From Muricoccus harenae (lineage in GTDB: Bacteria; Pseudomonadota; Alphaproteobacteria; Acetobacterales; Acetobacteraceae), in NCBI RefSeq assembly GCF_009848505.1, contig NZ_WWDL01000020.1:1-64000 (forward strand): a DNA stretch of 64,000 bases, given 5' to 3'. Below, piece by piece: positions 1-8,931 of the stretch (positions within the stretch are counted from its first letter, which is position 1; each line of letters starts with the position of its first letter). The notes under the pieces are model-generated. The model ran no database searches. It worked only from the letters and a program-made list of their open reading frames with translations, and had not been told where the DNA came from. Made by a program: the position numbers and the translations under genes.

Positions 1-152
1 GCCGAAAGATCCTGCCGTGTGATCGCCAACGCCATCTCAGCCTCCCGAACCAACCACCGGGAGGAGCGAATCACGACCGGAGCGCTGGTGGGATCACATG
101 CGAGTCAGCGATCAAGGCGGTTGGTATGAGATTGAAGTTGAGGTGGGTGGCC

Positions 153-204
153 TCCGGGAGGCGCCGCCTCCCGGACCCTCTGCCGGGGAGCCAGCGGGCT
201 CCCC
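153..204. repeat. two adjacent GC-rich hairpins
   Basis: TCCGGGAGG (153-161) and CCTCCCGGA (167-175) form a perfect 9-bp stem with a 5-base loop. Ten bases later GGGGAGCC (185-192) and GGCTCCCC (197-204) form a perfect 8-bp stem with a 4-base loop. No T-run follows either stem, so this looks more like an extragenic palindromic repeat than a classical terminator. Confidence 0.6.
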
Positions 205-360
205 GGGCCCCGCGATCTGTTGGAAGCGCCTGACGTCCTGGATGTTAGGCGACTGCCCTGTCCGCCCGCGCCGCCCCAGAAATCTGCCTGCGACACCACA
301 GCCGGCGCTCTTCCCTCAAGACGCGGAGTCCGGGGTGGCCGCCGCCACCCTGGCGGAGGT

Positions 361-379
361 CCGGAGGCAGAGCCTCCGG
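361..379 (-). terminator. hairpin downstream of CNT transporter gene
   Basis: CCGGAGGC (361-368), loop AGA, GCCTCCGG (372-379) form a perfect 8-bp stem, 20 bases beyond the stop of the minus-strand nucleoside transporter gene. The position suits transcription termination or 3'-end protection. There is no U-tract, so Rho-independent function is uncertain. Confidence 0.45.
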
Positions 380-398
380 CAGCAACCATGACAACAGT

Positions 399-1637
399 TC
401 AGGGCGAGAGCAGCCCGACCGTCGCTCCCGTCATGCAGCAAGCGATGGTGGCGGCGAGCAGCGAGGGCAGGCCGAGGCGCACGATCTCGGCGCGCCGTTC
501 CGGGCAGAGGGCGCCCATGCCTGAGACCATGATGCCGACGCTGGCGAAATTGGCGAAGCCGCAAAGGGCCCAGGAGAGAATGAGCTTGGTGCGCGGTGCG
601 AAGCCCGCCCCACCCTCCCCGGCCAGGTCGAGATAGGCGACGAACTCGTTCACCACCCCCCGGATGCCGAGGAGGCGGGCGGCGCCGGTGGCGTCCTCGG
701 GGGCAATGCCCATGGCAAAGGCCAGGGGCCAGAGAAGGGTGCCGGCGATGGCCTCCAGCGTCAGGCCCGTCAGGGGTTCGATGATCATGTTCGCCAAGGC
801 GACGAGCGCCACGAACACGATCAGCCCGGCCATGATGCTCAGCAGCAGCGAGAGCCCGTCCGAGGTGCCGCGGGTCAGCGCGTCCATGCTGCTGTCGTAG
901 AGGCGCGGGGCCTCGATATCCGCGGCTTCGGGGGCGGTTTCGCCCGGGATCATCAGGCGCGCGGTCAGGATGGCGGCGGGGGCGCTGACGAGGCTGGCCG
1001 CGAGGAGCTGGCCCGCGGCGTCGGGCACGGCATTGGCCAGCATGGCGGCATAGACGACCAGCATGTTGCCGCTGATGGTGGCGAGGCCGGCCGTCATCAC
1101 CACCAACAGCTCGGATCGGGAGAGCGAGGCGAGCCAGGGGCGGATGAAGAGCGTGGCCTCCACCATGCCGGTGAAGACATTGGCGGCCACGGAGACGCCG
1201 CAGGCGCCCGAGATGCCGAAGGCCGCCCGCAGCACGCGGGACATGAGCCGCACCAGGGCCGGCAGCACGCGCCAGTGATAGAGCAGCGCGGACAGCGCGC
1301 CGACCAGGAGCACGATGGGAAGGGCCTGGAAGAACAGGATGAAGGACGCCCCCGGCCGCGCCTCCGCGAAGGGCAGCGGAGCGCCGCCAAGATAGCCGAA
1401 GACGAGGCTGGTCCCGGCCTGGGTGGCGCGGGCCAGGGCATCCACCGCCGTCCCCACCAGGCCGAAGGCAGCGCGCAGCGGCGGGATGTGCAGCAGGGCG
1501 GCGCCGAGGACGAGTTGCAGCGCCAGTCCGGCGATGACCGCGCGCCAGGGAACCGGCCGGCGGAAGCCGCCCGCCGCCCAGGCCAGGGCAGCCAGCGCGA
1601 TCAGGCCGATGGCGGACTGAATCTGGAGGGGTGTCAC
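399..1637 (-). CDS. CNT-family nucleoside transporter (NupC-like)
   Basis: This 412-residue, strongly hydrophobic protein is predicted to sit in the inner membrane and import nucleosides with a cation. Many membrane segments are visible. The C-terminal block around residues 362-385 (CGFANFASVGIMVSG...) is the conserved concentrative nucleoside transporter signature, and its length matches the family (about 400). It starts with GTG and overlaps the DUF971 gene by 4 bp, so it is probably the last gene of the minus-strand run that begins near 4542. Substrate specificity cannot be read from the sequence. Confidence 0.9.
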   Translation of the reverse strand: MTPLQIQSAIGLIALAALAWAAGGFRRPVPWRAVIAGLALQLVLGAALLHIPPLRAAFGLVGTAVDALARATQAGTSLVFGYLGGAPLPFAEARPGASFILFFQALPIVLLVGALSALLYHWRVLPALVRLMSRVLRAAFGISGACGVSVAANVFTGMVEATLFIRPWLASLSRSELLVVMTAGLATISGNMLVVYAAMLANAVPDAAGQLLAASLVSAPAAILTARLMIPGETAPEAADIEAPRLYDSSMDALTRGTSDGLSLLLSIMAGLIVFVALVALANMIIEPLTGLTLEAIAGTLLWPLAFAMGIAPEDATGAARLLGIRGVVNEFVAYLDLAGEGGAGFAPRTKLILSWALCGFANFASVGIMVSGMGALCPERRAEIVRLGLPSLLAATIACCMTGATVGLLSP

Positions 1638-2005
1638 CCCCTCCCTTTGCCCCGGAGGTCGCGGGAGAGGCCCTGGGCCGCCAGCGAGGCCTCGTATTCC
1701 GGCCAGCGCCTGGCGTATTCGCGGCCGAGCTGGTGCAGCGTGTCCCAGGTGTAGATGCCAGTGTCGTGGCGATCATCGAAGACCAGGCGGACGGCGTAGT
1801 TGCCGACCGGCTCCACCGCCACGATCCCCACCTCCCGCTTGCCGTAGACCAGGGTTTTCTGGCCTGGGCCATGGCCCTGCACCTCGGCGGAGGGGCTTTC
1901 GACACGCAGGTATTCAGCAGGCAGGCGGAAGGCGCTGCCGTCGTCGAAGCTCACCTGCAGGCATCGCTCCGCCCGAAGGAGGCGGATTTCCGTGGGTGTC
2001 GGCAC
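1634..2005 (-). CDS. DUF971 (GBBH-like N-terminal domain) protein
   Basis: This 123-residue protein consists of one DUF971 domain, the zinc-binding-fold domain also found at the N-terminus of gamma-butyrobetaine hydroxylase. Typical features are the RLLR start, a central FRLPAEYLRV block, and a C-terminal GIYTWDTLHQLG motif. Standalone bacterial members are small cytosolic proteins of unknown role, sometimes linked to Fe-S carriers. The start is GTG. It lies 15 bp after the Trm112-like gene and overlaps the transporter gene by 4 bp, so co-transcription is likely. Confidence 0.9.
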   Translation of the reverse strand: MPTPTEIRLLRAERCLQVSFDDGSAFRLPAEYLRVESPSAEVQGHGPGQKTLVYGKREVGIVAVEPVGNYAVRLVFDDRHDTGIYTWDTLHQLGREYARRWPEYEASLAAQGLSRDLRGKGRG

Positions 2006-2020
2006 CTCGTCCGGTCCGGC

Positions 2021-2251
2021 TCAGTCGGCGAGGCGGCGGGCCTCGTCGGGCAGCATGATCGGGATGCCGTCGCGGATGGGATAGGCCAGGCCGGCGCCTT
2101 CGCTCACCAGCTCGCCGGCCGCGCGGTCATAGCGCAGGGGGCCCTTGGTGACGGGGCAGACAAGGATCTCCAGCAGGCGGGGATCGACGGCGGGGGCCTC
2201 GCCCACCGGAGCAGGGGCCGGGGCGGGCGTGTGGCTGGGCGTTTGGGTCAT
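2021..2251 (-). CDS. Trm112-like protein (UPF0434)
   Basis: This 76-residue protein has a Pro/Ala-rich N-terminus followed by the Trm112/YcaR-type domain: [17 protein letters not shown], then the strand-rich [12 protein letters not shown] segment. Eukaryotic and archaeal Trm112 activates methyltransferases; bacterial homologues are poorly characterised and this copy keeps only one cysteine of the zinc ribbon. It sits 13 bp after the Lon-domain gene in the same orientation, in an order common in Rhodospirillales-type genomes. Confidence 0.9.
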   Translation of the reverse strand: MTQTPSHTPAPAPAPVGEAPAVDPRLLEILVCPVTKGPLRYDRAAGELVSEGAGLAYPIRDGIPIMLPDEARRLAD

Positions 2252-2263
2252 CGGAGGTGGTCC

Positions 2264-2923
2264 TCAGCTCGGGCGGATGTCTTGGCCCGACCCGGGCAGG
2301 CTGTCCATCCGCAGCATCGTCACCAGCATGACGGCGCGGGCGGCAGGGTCCGGCGCCTCCAGCAGCGCCTGCTTCTCGGCGGGCTCGAAGGGGCAGACCA
2401 TGCCCAGGGTGGTGACGAGGGATTGGTCCTCCAGCCGCTCGATCGCCTCCCAGTTCGCCTCTATTCCCTTGACGCGGAAATAGGGGCGGAGGGCGCCGAG
2501 CAAGGCGGCGCGGTCGAGCGCGGGGTCGGGCGGGCGGCTCAGATCCGCGGCGAAGGGCGCATAATCGGGGCGAATGCAGCGATAGCCATCGCGCATCGGC
2601 CGCTCTTCCGCGACCCGGAAGCGGATCATGCCGGTGAGGGTGATGAGGAAGCGGCCATCCTCCGTCTCGGCGAAGGAGGACAGGCGGCCGAGGCAGCCGA
2701 CACTGTAGAGGCCGGGACCGTTCGCCGTCAGCGGGAGTGCCTTGTCAGGCTGAATCATGCCGAAGCTGCGGGCATTCCCCAGGCTGGCCTCCACCATGGC
2801 CAGATAGCGCGGCTCGAAGATGTTCAGCGGCAGGCGGCCGCCGGGCAGCAGGAGCGCGCCCGGCAGAGGAAAAACCGCGATCTCCACGGGCAGCTTGCCG
2901 AGGCTGGTGGGCTGGAAGGGCAT
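2264..2923 (-). CDS. LON peptidase substrate-binding domain protein
   Basis: This protein of about 219 residues contains a Lon N-terminal (LAN) domain but no AAA+ or protease domain. The FPLPGALLLPGGRLPLNIFE stretch near residue 20 and the RYLAMVEA segment are diagnostic. It probably acts in the cytosol as a substrate-binding adaptor; its target is unknown. I chose ATG at 2923 over the longer open frame because family homology begins a few residues after it. It follows the CnoX-like gene and precedes the Trm112-like gene. Confidence 0.85.
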   Translation of the reverse strand: MPFQPTSLGKLPVEIAVFPLPGALLLPGGRLPLNIFEPRYLAMVEASLGNARSFGMIQPDKALPLTANGPGLYSVGCLGRLSSFAETEDGRFLITLTGMIRFRVAEERPMRDGYRCIRPDYAPFAADLSRPPDPALDRAALLGALRPYFRVKGIEANWEAIERLEDQSLVTTLGMVCPFEPAEKQALLEAPDPAARAVMLVTMLRMDSLPGSGQDIRPS

Positions 2924-3047
2924 GACCAAACGCGTCCCGTTCGCCAGATGATGGGTGGAAACGCGCCAGGGCGCGTTTCCTGGCACGTCCCCTGGCGCAT
3001 TTCCCTGCGCGCTTCCCTGGGAGGGAGCCGGTCGCGGTCCCGCGGGC

Positions 3048-3974
3048 CTAGCTGAACAGCATCGAGGAGAGCTTGCGGCGCCCCGCCTTGGTCGCCGGAT
3101 CCTCGAAGCCCCAGGCCTCGAAGAACTTCAGGAGCTGCTTGCGGGCGGCCTGCTCGTTCCATTCGCGATCGCGGCGGAAGGCCTCCAGCAGCGCGTCGGC
3201 AGCGGCTTCGCGGTCATCGGCGGCGTTGAGGGCGACGGCCAGGTCGATCCGGGCCTGGTGGTCATTGGGGTCGGCGGCCAGGCGGGCCTCGAACTCGGCC
3301 AGCTTGCCACGCGCCTCCCGGCCGGCCTTGGCCAGTTCCAGGGCGCTGCGGACGGCGGTGATCTCGGCGTGGTCCTGGATCTTCGGGGGCACGCTTTCGA
3401 TGACCTGGGCAGCCTGTTCCTCCTCACCCAGCTCCATCAGGGAGCGGGCGACGCCGGCGAAGGCGGCCGCATTTTCCGGCTCCTGCTGGGCCAGGGCGCC
3501 GTAGAGTTCCAGGGCGCCCTGGTGGTCGCCTTCCTCGGCGGCCTGCTTCGCCTCGGCTAGCAGATCGGCGGAGGGCATCTGGCCGCCGGCCAGCTTCAGC
3601 AGGTTCTCGGTGAACTTCTTCACCTCGCTCTCCGGCAGGGCGCCCTGGAAGAGGTCGGCGATCTGGCCCTGCCAGAAAGCGGCGACAGTGGGCACGGACT
3701 GGAGCGGCAGGCCGAGCTGGGCGAGCTGCTGGACCAGGGCGCGGTTCTTGTCGATATCGATCTTCACCAGCCGCACCCGGCCGCCGGCGGCGCGGACCAC
3801 CTTTTCCAGCGTGGGGGTCAGCTGCTTGCAGGGGCCGCACCAGGTGGCCCAGAAATCCACCAGAACCGGCACCTCGCGGGATGCCGCCACGACATCCTGC
3901 ATGAAGGTCTTCTGGTCGCCGTCCTTGATCAGGTCGTCGGCGGGGGTTGGAGTCTGGTCGAGAAGGGTGCTCAT
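3048..3974 (-). CDS. cnoX: thioredoxin-TPR co-chaperone (CnoX/YbbN-like)
   Basis: This 308-residue protein has an N-terminal thioredoxin fold with the redox motif WCGPC (Cys 46 and 49), followed by helical TPR-like repeats over the C-terminal half. That is the CnoX/YbbN layout: a chaperedoxin that protects substrates from oxidation and hands them to GroEL or DnaK. Unlike E. coli CnoX it keeps both active-site cysteines, so it may be redox-active. ATG at 3974 is preferred because GGAAG lies at good spacing. It is 58 bp after the tRNA deacylase gene. Confidence 0.88.
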   Translation of the reverse strand: MSTLLDQTPTPADDLIKDGDQKTFMQDVVAASREVPVLVDFWATWCGPCKQLTPTLEKVVRAAGGRVRLVKIDIDKNRALVQQLAQLGLPLQSVPTVAAFWQGQIADLFQGALPESEVKKFTENLLKLAGGQMPSADLLAEAKQAAEEGDHQGALELYGALAQQEPENAAAFAGVARSLMELGEEEQAAQVIESVPPKIQDHAEITAVRSALELAKAGREARGKLAEFEARLAADPNDHQARIDLAVALNAADDREAAADALLEAFRRDREWNEQAARKQLLKFFEAWGFEDPATKAGRRKLSSMLFS

Positions 3975-4032
3975 CGGTGCTTCCAGCGGCTCGGGTGGTC
4001 TCTGTTGCCCCATAGATGCGCTGTATGGGCGC

Positions 4033-4542
4033 TCAGGCAAGCGGTTGGGTCAGGTCGATCGGCTCGGGCGGGTGGCCGAGGGCTTCGAGGAGGCGGCGGA
4101 GATCGGCCGGGGATAGGGCCGTGGTGGCCGTGTTGGTGAGGGGATGGACGTTCACCGGGCCGGGACCCTCCAGCAGGCGGTGGTCCATCACGAGGCGGAT
4201 GCTGCCCGGCGGGGCATTGATGAGGGCGAGCGGCGTGACCGAGCCGGGACGGACGCCGAGCCTGTCCCACAGCTCCTGCTCATTCGCCAAGGAGAGGCGG
4301 CCGGTGCCCAGGCGGCGTGCCAAGGCATTGATGGAAAGGGGCGTGTCCTCCTCTGCCACCACCAGCAGGAAGGGCTGCGGAGGTTTCGCGCGGAGGAAGA
4401 GGTTCTTCACATGCAGGCCAGGGAGGCTTCCCCGCAGTTCCTTGCTTTCGGCCACGGTGTGCAGCGCGGGGTGGCGATGGGTGGTGGCCTGGATGCCCTG
4501 GGCTTCCAGATGGGCGAGGAGGGATTCGGGGGTTGCCGGCAT
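4033..4542 (-). CDS. YbaK/ProX-type aminoacyl-tRNA deacylase
   Basis: This 169-residue cytosolic protein belongs to the YbaK / prolyl-tRNA synthetase-associated domain family, the trans-editing enzymes (ProXp type) that hydrolyse mischarged tRNA. The HVKNLFLRAK segment and ALINAPPGSIRLVMDHRLL block are characteristic, as is the length of about 165 residues. The open frame extends 23 codons upstream, but ATG at 4542 fits the family N-terminus. It heads the minus-strand run and lies just upstream of, and opposite to, tRNA-Gly. Alanyl-Pro editing is the likely activity but is not provable here. Confidence 0.85.
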   Translation of the reverse strand: MPATPESLLAHLEAQGIQATTHRHPALHTVAESKELRGSLPGLHVKNLFLRAKPPQPFLLVVAEEDTPLSINALARRLGTGRLSLANEQELWDRLGVRPGSVTPLALINAPPGSIRLVMDHRLLEGPGPVNVHPLTNTATTALSPADLRRLLEALGHPPEPIDLTQPLA

Positions 4543-4618
4543 GGGGCCTTTGATCGATCGGCCCGAGGGGGGTTGCAAGGCCCGGCGGGTCATGACATAC
4601 GGCCGCCACACACGGAGC

Positions 4619-4693
<75 letters not shown>

Positions 4694-5068
4694 ATCTTCC
4701 TCAGGACAATCTGTCTCTGGTGAGATTGGGATCGCGCTTCTCCGTGTGTTTCCGCTGCATTTTCCGCGCCTACCTTGATACTTCGAAGGCGGAACGAGCG
4801 GCGTTTTCTTTCTCCAGAGAGCACTGGGTCTCCGGAGCTTGGGACTTGAGTGGGTCAGTCTACAAGCTCTAGCGCGTTGCAATTCTGCCGCTTTTGCTCT
4901 GAGCACCTGCCCGGAATTGGCAGCGCATTTCCTGGGGCGTTCCGTCCCTTCCACCAAAACATCATCGTCACACCCGAGCTTTAGCGGAGCGCCTTGGAGC
5001 CGTAGGCAGGGTGCTGTCGTTTGCTCGACAGACGCCGTTCATCTGCACAACAAGCACGAGGCACCACC
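4694..5068. other. non-coding stretch after tRNA-Gly
   Basis: This 375-bp stretch is lower in GC than its surroundings and shows no convincing gene. Open frames on either strand are continuations of shadow frames. It probably carries the promoter of the small gene at 5069. No integrase or transposon end was recognised. Confidence 0.5.
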
Positions 5069-5242
5069 ATGGCCAATCTCCCTCCCCTTCCCCCGGCCGG
5101 TCGCGCACCGCAGGGCGGCAAGAATGCGACCGGCGGGAAAGCCAACCCGAAGGACGCCCGCGCTGGCGCCGGCAGCAGCGGCGGCAAGCAGGGCGGCGTG
5201 AGCAGCGCGACCCAGAGCAGCCGCAAGACGGGCGATCGCTGA
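5069..5242 (+). CDS. small Gly/Lys/Ser-rich protein, module gene A
   Basis: This predicted 57-residue, basic, low-complexity protein (start MANLPPLPPAGRAPQGG, end SSRKTGDR) is probably disordered. I do not recognise a family. Reality is supported by two further related sequences: a start-less remnant at 5609-5749 and a copy at 15455-15562, all containing KANPKDAR and ending in GDR. It lies 48 bp upstream of module gene B, and the same A-then-B order with identical 51-nt spacing recurs at 15.5 kb. A GTG start at 5021 is an alternative. Function is unknown. Confidence 0.6.
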   Translation: MANLPPLPPAGRAPQGGKNATGGKANPKDARAGAGSSGGKQGGVSSATQSSRKTGDR

Positions 5243-5290
5243 GCGACGCTGCGCCAGCGTTTTCCTCCTCCATCGGTAAGGTTCTGAAGA

Positions 5291-5530
5291 ATGGTCAAGC
5301 GACGCAAACAGGAAGACGCCGTAGGGGTTCTCGAATTCGAGGGACGCTCCAGTGACGACCCGACGTTCAAGCAGTGGCTCGCCGACCACAAAGCCCGGAA
5401 TGGCGGGAAGCTCCGGGTGAGCAAGGGCGCCACAGGCGTTCGGGTCATGTTCAGCAAGGAAGCGGACATGGCTTTTTGGAAGGACCGCTCGGACGTGGAA
5501 GCGAAGGGCCGCAAGCCTCACGCGGCCTGA
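5291..5530 (+). CDS. 79-residue conserved hypothetical, module gene B
   Basis: This 79-residue charged protein begins MVKRRKQE. By my alignment it is 59/79 identical to the paralogue at 15614-15853, with an invariant 21-residue core (residues 44-64, SKGATGVRV...FWK). It has no cysteine, membrane segment or signal peptide. The basic N-terminus and WLADHKARN segment could bind nucleic acid, but I do not recognise a domain. It follows gene A by 48 bp. That two diverged copies both stay open argues that it is translated and selected. Confidence 0.7.
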   Translation: MVKRRKQEDAVGVLEFEGRSSDDPTFKQWLADHKARNGGKLRVSKGATGVRVMFSKEADMAFWKDRSDVEAKGRKPHAA

Positions 5531-5608
5531 GGCAGGGGGGGCTCTCCTCCTCGGACGAGAAGCAGGAGACGTGCTGCGATCCTGCACGTCCAGGGCTGCA
5601 CGTCTTGA

Positions 5609-5749
5609 AGCGCTTCGCGGGGCGGCACGAACGCGGCTGGCGGGAAGGCAAACCCGAAGGACGCCCGTGCTGGTGCCGGCAACAGCGGCGGCAAGCAGGG
5701 TAGCGTGAGCAGCGCGCCCCAGAGCAATCGTAAGACGGGGGATCGCTGA
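5609..5749 (+). pseudogene. orphan remnant of module gene A
   Basis: The frame ending at TGA 5747-5749 encodes AAGGKANPKDARAGAG followed by NSGGKQGSV and ending NRKTGDR, nearly the C-terminal two thirds of gene A at 5069. No in-frame start exists: an upstream TGA at 5606 closes the frame, and no gene B follows. It looks like a truncated tandem duplicate. Confidence 0.6.
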
Positions 5750-5937
5750 GGCAATGCGGCGCGCTCAGCCTGTGCGCGCGGCCGCCCCGGTAGTTGTTGG
5801 AGGCTCCTGAAGCTTCGAGCCTCGACCTTTGCTTCGTTGACATGGCCAAGCGTCAGCCGCAGCCTCAGCGAAACAACAAGTCTTCGGGCGGTGCGGTGCC
5901 TCGGCCCGTCCCAGGGAGACGGGACGGGAACTTCCAG

Positions 5938-6909
5938 ATGCGCAGATCACGCCGTGCCATGTTGGCTGCGGCCATGGCGTTGCCCACTACGCCGGGCATC
6001 GTTTCGGCACAGGCGCCATACCCGTCCCGCACGATCCGCCTCATCGTGGCCTGGGCGCCGACAGGCGCGATCGACACCGTTGCACGCAAGCTGGCGCAGA
6101 AGCTCACGGAGCAGATGGGACAAAGCGTCATCGTCGAGAACCGCTCGGGTGCCGGCGGCAGCATCGGTGCGGCTGAAGCCGCCCGTGCCGCGCCGGATGG
6201 CTACACCCTCCTGGCAATCGACAGCACCTACGGCCTGATGCCGTTTCTGGTGAGCCGGCTGCCCTTCAATCACACTGAGGCCTTCCAACTCGTCACCATC
6301 AGCGCCTTCACGCCGGTGATCGCTGCCGTGCACCGCGATTCGCCTTATACAAGCCTACAGTTTCTGACCGAGGCTGCCCGGCGGCAGCCGGAAAAGATCA
6401 CCTACGGCAGCGGCGGCGTCGGTAGCTCGGTGCACTTCGCCACGGCTGCCTATGAGCTGGCGGCCGGCGTGCGACTGTTCCATGTTCCCTATCGTGGTGG
6501 CGGGGAGGCGGTAACGGCACTCCTGGCCAAGCAGGTGGATGTCGTCTTCGCCTCGCCGGGCGCGGCGATGGGCAGCGGCGCCACGCTCCTGCGGCCATTG
6601 GCGATCAGCGGCCCGGGACGCCTGGCTTCCCTGCCCGAGGTGCCGACCTTCGCCGAGGCCGGTATGCAGGGCTACGACGTGATGCACTGGTCCGGTCTTG
6701 CGGTGCCGCGCGGCACGCCCGCGCCGATCGTGGAGCGACTCTACACCGAGGCGGCAAAGGCCCTGGCCTCTCCGGAGATGGCGGAATTTCTTGCCTCCAT
6801 TGCCTGCCTACCCGGCGGCAAGCCCCCGGCTGAAGTCGAGCAACTGCTGGCCGAGGAGACCGTACGCTGGCGAAAGGTGGTCGAGGCCGCGGGAATTCGG
6901 CCGCAGTGA
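5938..6909 (+). CDS. TctC/Bug-family periplasmic solute receptor
   Basis: This 323-residue secreted binding protein has a twin-arginine-like N-terminus (MRRSRRAM) and a likely cleavage after IVSAQA. The mature part carries the TctC/Bug signatures: YPSRTIRLIVAWAPTGAIDT near the start, VENRSGAGGSIGA, and VPYRGGGEAVTALLAKQVD. These receptors bind carboxylates or aromatic acids for tripartite tricarboxylate transporters. No TctA/TctB partner is nearby, so it is an orphan receptor. ATG at 5938 is chosen over the longer frame because it gives a proper export signal. It overlaps the FAD dehydrogenase by 4 bp. Confidence 0.92.
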   Translation: MRRSRRAMLAAAMALPTTPGIVSAQAPYPSRTIRLIVAWAPTGAIDTVARKLAQKLTEQMGQSVIVENRSGAGGSIGAAEAARAAPDGYTLLAIDSTYGLMPFLVSRLPFNHTEAFQLVTISAFTPVIAAVHRDSPYTSLQFLTEAARRQPEKITYGSGGVGSSVHFATAAYELAAGVRLFHVPYRGGGEAVTALLAKQVDVVFASPGAAMGSGATLLRPLAISGPGRLASLPEVPTFAEAGMQGYDVMHWSGLAVPRGTPAPIVERLYTEAAKALASPEMAEFLASIACLPGGKPPAEVEQLLAEETVRWRKVVEAAGIRPQ

Positions 6910-8531
6910 GTCACATGACGGCGCCGGCGCAATCCCATGACGTGATCGTGGTCGGCTCCGGCTGTGCCGGGCTGGCCACGGCCATCGCTGCGCGCGCATT
7001 CGGCTTGGACTGCCTTGTCCTGGAGAAGGCGGACCGGCTGGGCGGCGGCACCGCCATTTCCAGCGGGCTGCTCTGGGTCGGCGGCAACCACCTGCACGCC
7101 GCGGCTGGGGGCACCGACAGCCCCGAGGCCGTGAGGGCCTACCTCCGCTACGTCGGCGCCGACGGAATCGACCCGGCCCGGATGGAGACCTTCGCGGCCG
7201 AAGCGCCCCGCGCCCTGCGCTTCTTCGAGGCGGCCGGCATCCCGTTCCGCCTCAGCCCGCGACTTGACCACTACGGCATGGCGCCCGGCGCCAGCTCTGG
7301 CGGAAGGCTGGTCGAGACGCCGCCGATCGACGCCGAGGAACTGGGCGAGCACAAGGACAACGTCCTACTTCCGGCCGGCCCGCTCTACCGTCTGGGAGGA
7401 CGCGAGGCCGCGGCCCTCGGCGGCCCCAACCGACCGGCCACCTGGGAAGCCGCCCTTGAGGCCGCACGCGCCCGCCCGGGCGTGCGGGGCAGCGGCGCCG
7501 CCCTGGTGAGTTGGCTCGTCCGCCTCGCAGCACGGAATGGCGTCACGATCCGCACCGGCACCGCGGCGGAGCGGCTGACAATGAAGGACGGGCGCGTGAC
7601 GGGCGTCGTCACAGCCGACGGTGAAACCATCGCGTCGCGACGCGGCGTCGTGCTCGCCAGCGGCGGCTACGAGTCCAACCCCGACCTCGTCCACCGCTTC
7701 GAGGCTCTGCCGGGGTGGCAGTCCATGTTTCCAGAAAGTCTGACCGGCGACGCCCTGGTGATGGCGACCGAGATCGGTGCGGCCGTTCACGTTATCGGCA
7801 ACAACCTGTCCCTGTTTCTCGGGTTCCGGAACCCGGAGGAGGCGCCGGGTGGCACGGCGGTGTGCCGCCTGTCCGGTACGCAAGAACTGCCCGCCCCGCA
7901 CACGATTGTCGTCAACGGGGCCGGCCGGCGTTTTGCGGATGAGAGCTTCTTCCAGGCCGTCGCCCCGCGCCTGCGGGAATTCGACGTCCGAAGCCGCGAA
8001 CAGCCTAACCTGCCTTGCTGGCTCATCTTCGACGCCGCCTATGCGAGGGCACACTCCTTTGGGGGAAGGTCGCCTGGCGCTGTCATTCCGCACTGGGCCG
8101 CACGCGCCAACTCCATCGCCGAGCTCGCCGGGGTCCTCGGCATCGATCGGGAGGGGCTGGCGGCCACCGTGCAGCGCTTCAACGACGACGCTCAACATGG
8201 AACTGACGGAGAGCACGGACGCGGCAGCTCACCTTGGGGTCTGACGCGCTTCGATCCGAGCACGACGCTCGGCCCGATCGAGGAAGCACCCTTCTATGGC
8301 ATTCAGCTGCACCCGACGGCGCTGTCCTCGGCAGGCCTGCTCGCCGACACCACAGCGCGCGTCATGCACGTCCGCGGGCGGCCTATCCCAAGGCTCTATG
8401 CCGTGGGCAACGCCGCCGCCCGCACGGAGACAGGGTCCGGCTATCAGACCGGCTTCTCCCTCGCGTCCGGGCTGACCTTCGGCCTGATCGCGGCTCGAGA
8501 CTTGGCAGCCAATGCGGGCCGCTCTTCGTAA
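6906..8531 (+). CDS. FAD-dependent dehydrogenase, fumarate reductase/KstD-like
   Basis: This 541-residue flavoprotein begins with a Rossmann dinucleotide-binding motif (VIVVGSGCAGLATAIAAR) and ends with the second FAD-binding block (LYAVGNAAARTETGSGYQ), the layout of the fumarate reductase / 3-ketosteroid-1-dehydrogenase superfamily. It probably introduces or removes a C=C bond next to a carbonyl in a small cytosolic substrate. GTG at 6906 overlaps the TctC stop; ATG at 6915 is an alternative. Coupling with a TctC receptor suggests it acts on an imported acid; substrate unknown. Confidence 0.9.
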   Translation: MSHMTAPAQSHDVIVVGSGCAGLATAIAARAFGLDCLVLEKADRLGGGTAISSGLLWVGGNHLHAAAGGTDSPEAVRAYLRYVGADGIDPARMETFAAEAPRALRFFEAAGIPFRLSPRLDHYGMAPGASSGGRLVETPPIDAEELGEHKDNVLLPAGPLYRLGGREAAALGGPNRPATWEAALEAARARPGVRGSGAALVSWLVRLAARNGVTIRTGTAAERLTMKDGRVTGVVTADGETIASRRGVVLASGGYESNPDLVHRFEALPGWQSMFPESLTGDALVMATEIGAAVHVIGNNLSLFLGFRNPEEAPGGTAVCRLSGTQELPAPHTIVVNGAGRRFADESFFQAVAPRLREFDVRSREQPNLPCWLIFDAAYARAHSFGGRSPGAVIPHWAARANSIAELAGVLGIDREGLAATVQRFNDDAQHGTDGEHGRGSSPWGLTRFDPSTTLGPIEEAPFYGIQLHPTALSSAGLLADTTARVMHVRGRPIPRLYAVGNAAARTETGSGYQTGFSLASGLTFGLIAARDLAANAGRSS

Positions 8532-8931
8532 TTGATGCACCTCGGCAACGGCGCACATCAGAGCTGGTTGTTTTCTCGCCACCGAGTCCACTTAAGACCG
8601 GCGCGCTCCAGGGCAAACCGCTAATCGCGCTCGTCGGGCAGACGCGTGCACTCGCCATCGGGACCAGGAACAGGAACACGCGCAGGAGGTGGTCGATCCT
8701 CCGCGAGTGGATGGCGGATGGCGCCGCTTGATCAATGAGGCCCTCTCCGCGCATCCGCCAAGTGGCTACAGGTCCGAGTTTGGTCGGGAGCTGCCTGGCC
8801 GCTCCTGGGGCTAAATGCCGAGAAGCAGACATGCGGTTACGCCTGCGGCCTGGCCGCACACGGCCCTTTGCGGTTGTTCGCCTGCATCGAGAGGGCATGG
8901 CCGGTGCTACTCCACTGGCCATGCCCGCTCC
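8532..8931. other. 400-bp gap without a recognised gene
   Basis: A plus-strand frame runs through 8532-8731 but lies mostly out of frame inside the FAD gene. Its last 60 codons have protein-like composition (ending REWMADGAA) yet match nothing I know. It may be a decayed gene end. No RNA or repeat is evident. Confidence 0.4.

Larger units (their letters stand above)
1..398. other. intergenic, no gene recognised
   Basis: I see no convincing coding sequence here. The short open frames on both strands are Arg/Pro-rich shadows. The segment holds three GC-rich hairpins (153-175, 185-204 and 361-379), listed separately, and lies downstream of the minus-strand nucleoside transporter gene. Confidence 0.6.

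Noticed and set aside
316-1905. 529-codon minus-strand open frame over the CNT and DUF971 genes
   Set aside because: It is Arg/Pro-rich, spans two real genes in another frame, and matches nothing; a typical high-GC shadow.
1631-3055. 474-codon plus-strand open frame opposite the DUF971, Trm112 and Lon-domain genes
   Set aside because: Those three genes have clear family motifs on the minus strand, and this frame has no recognisable domain.
8234-8731. plus-strand frame ending after the FAD gene
   Set aside because: Most of it is out of frame within the FAD gene, and the last 60 codons match nothing I know.
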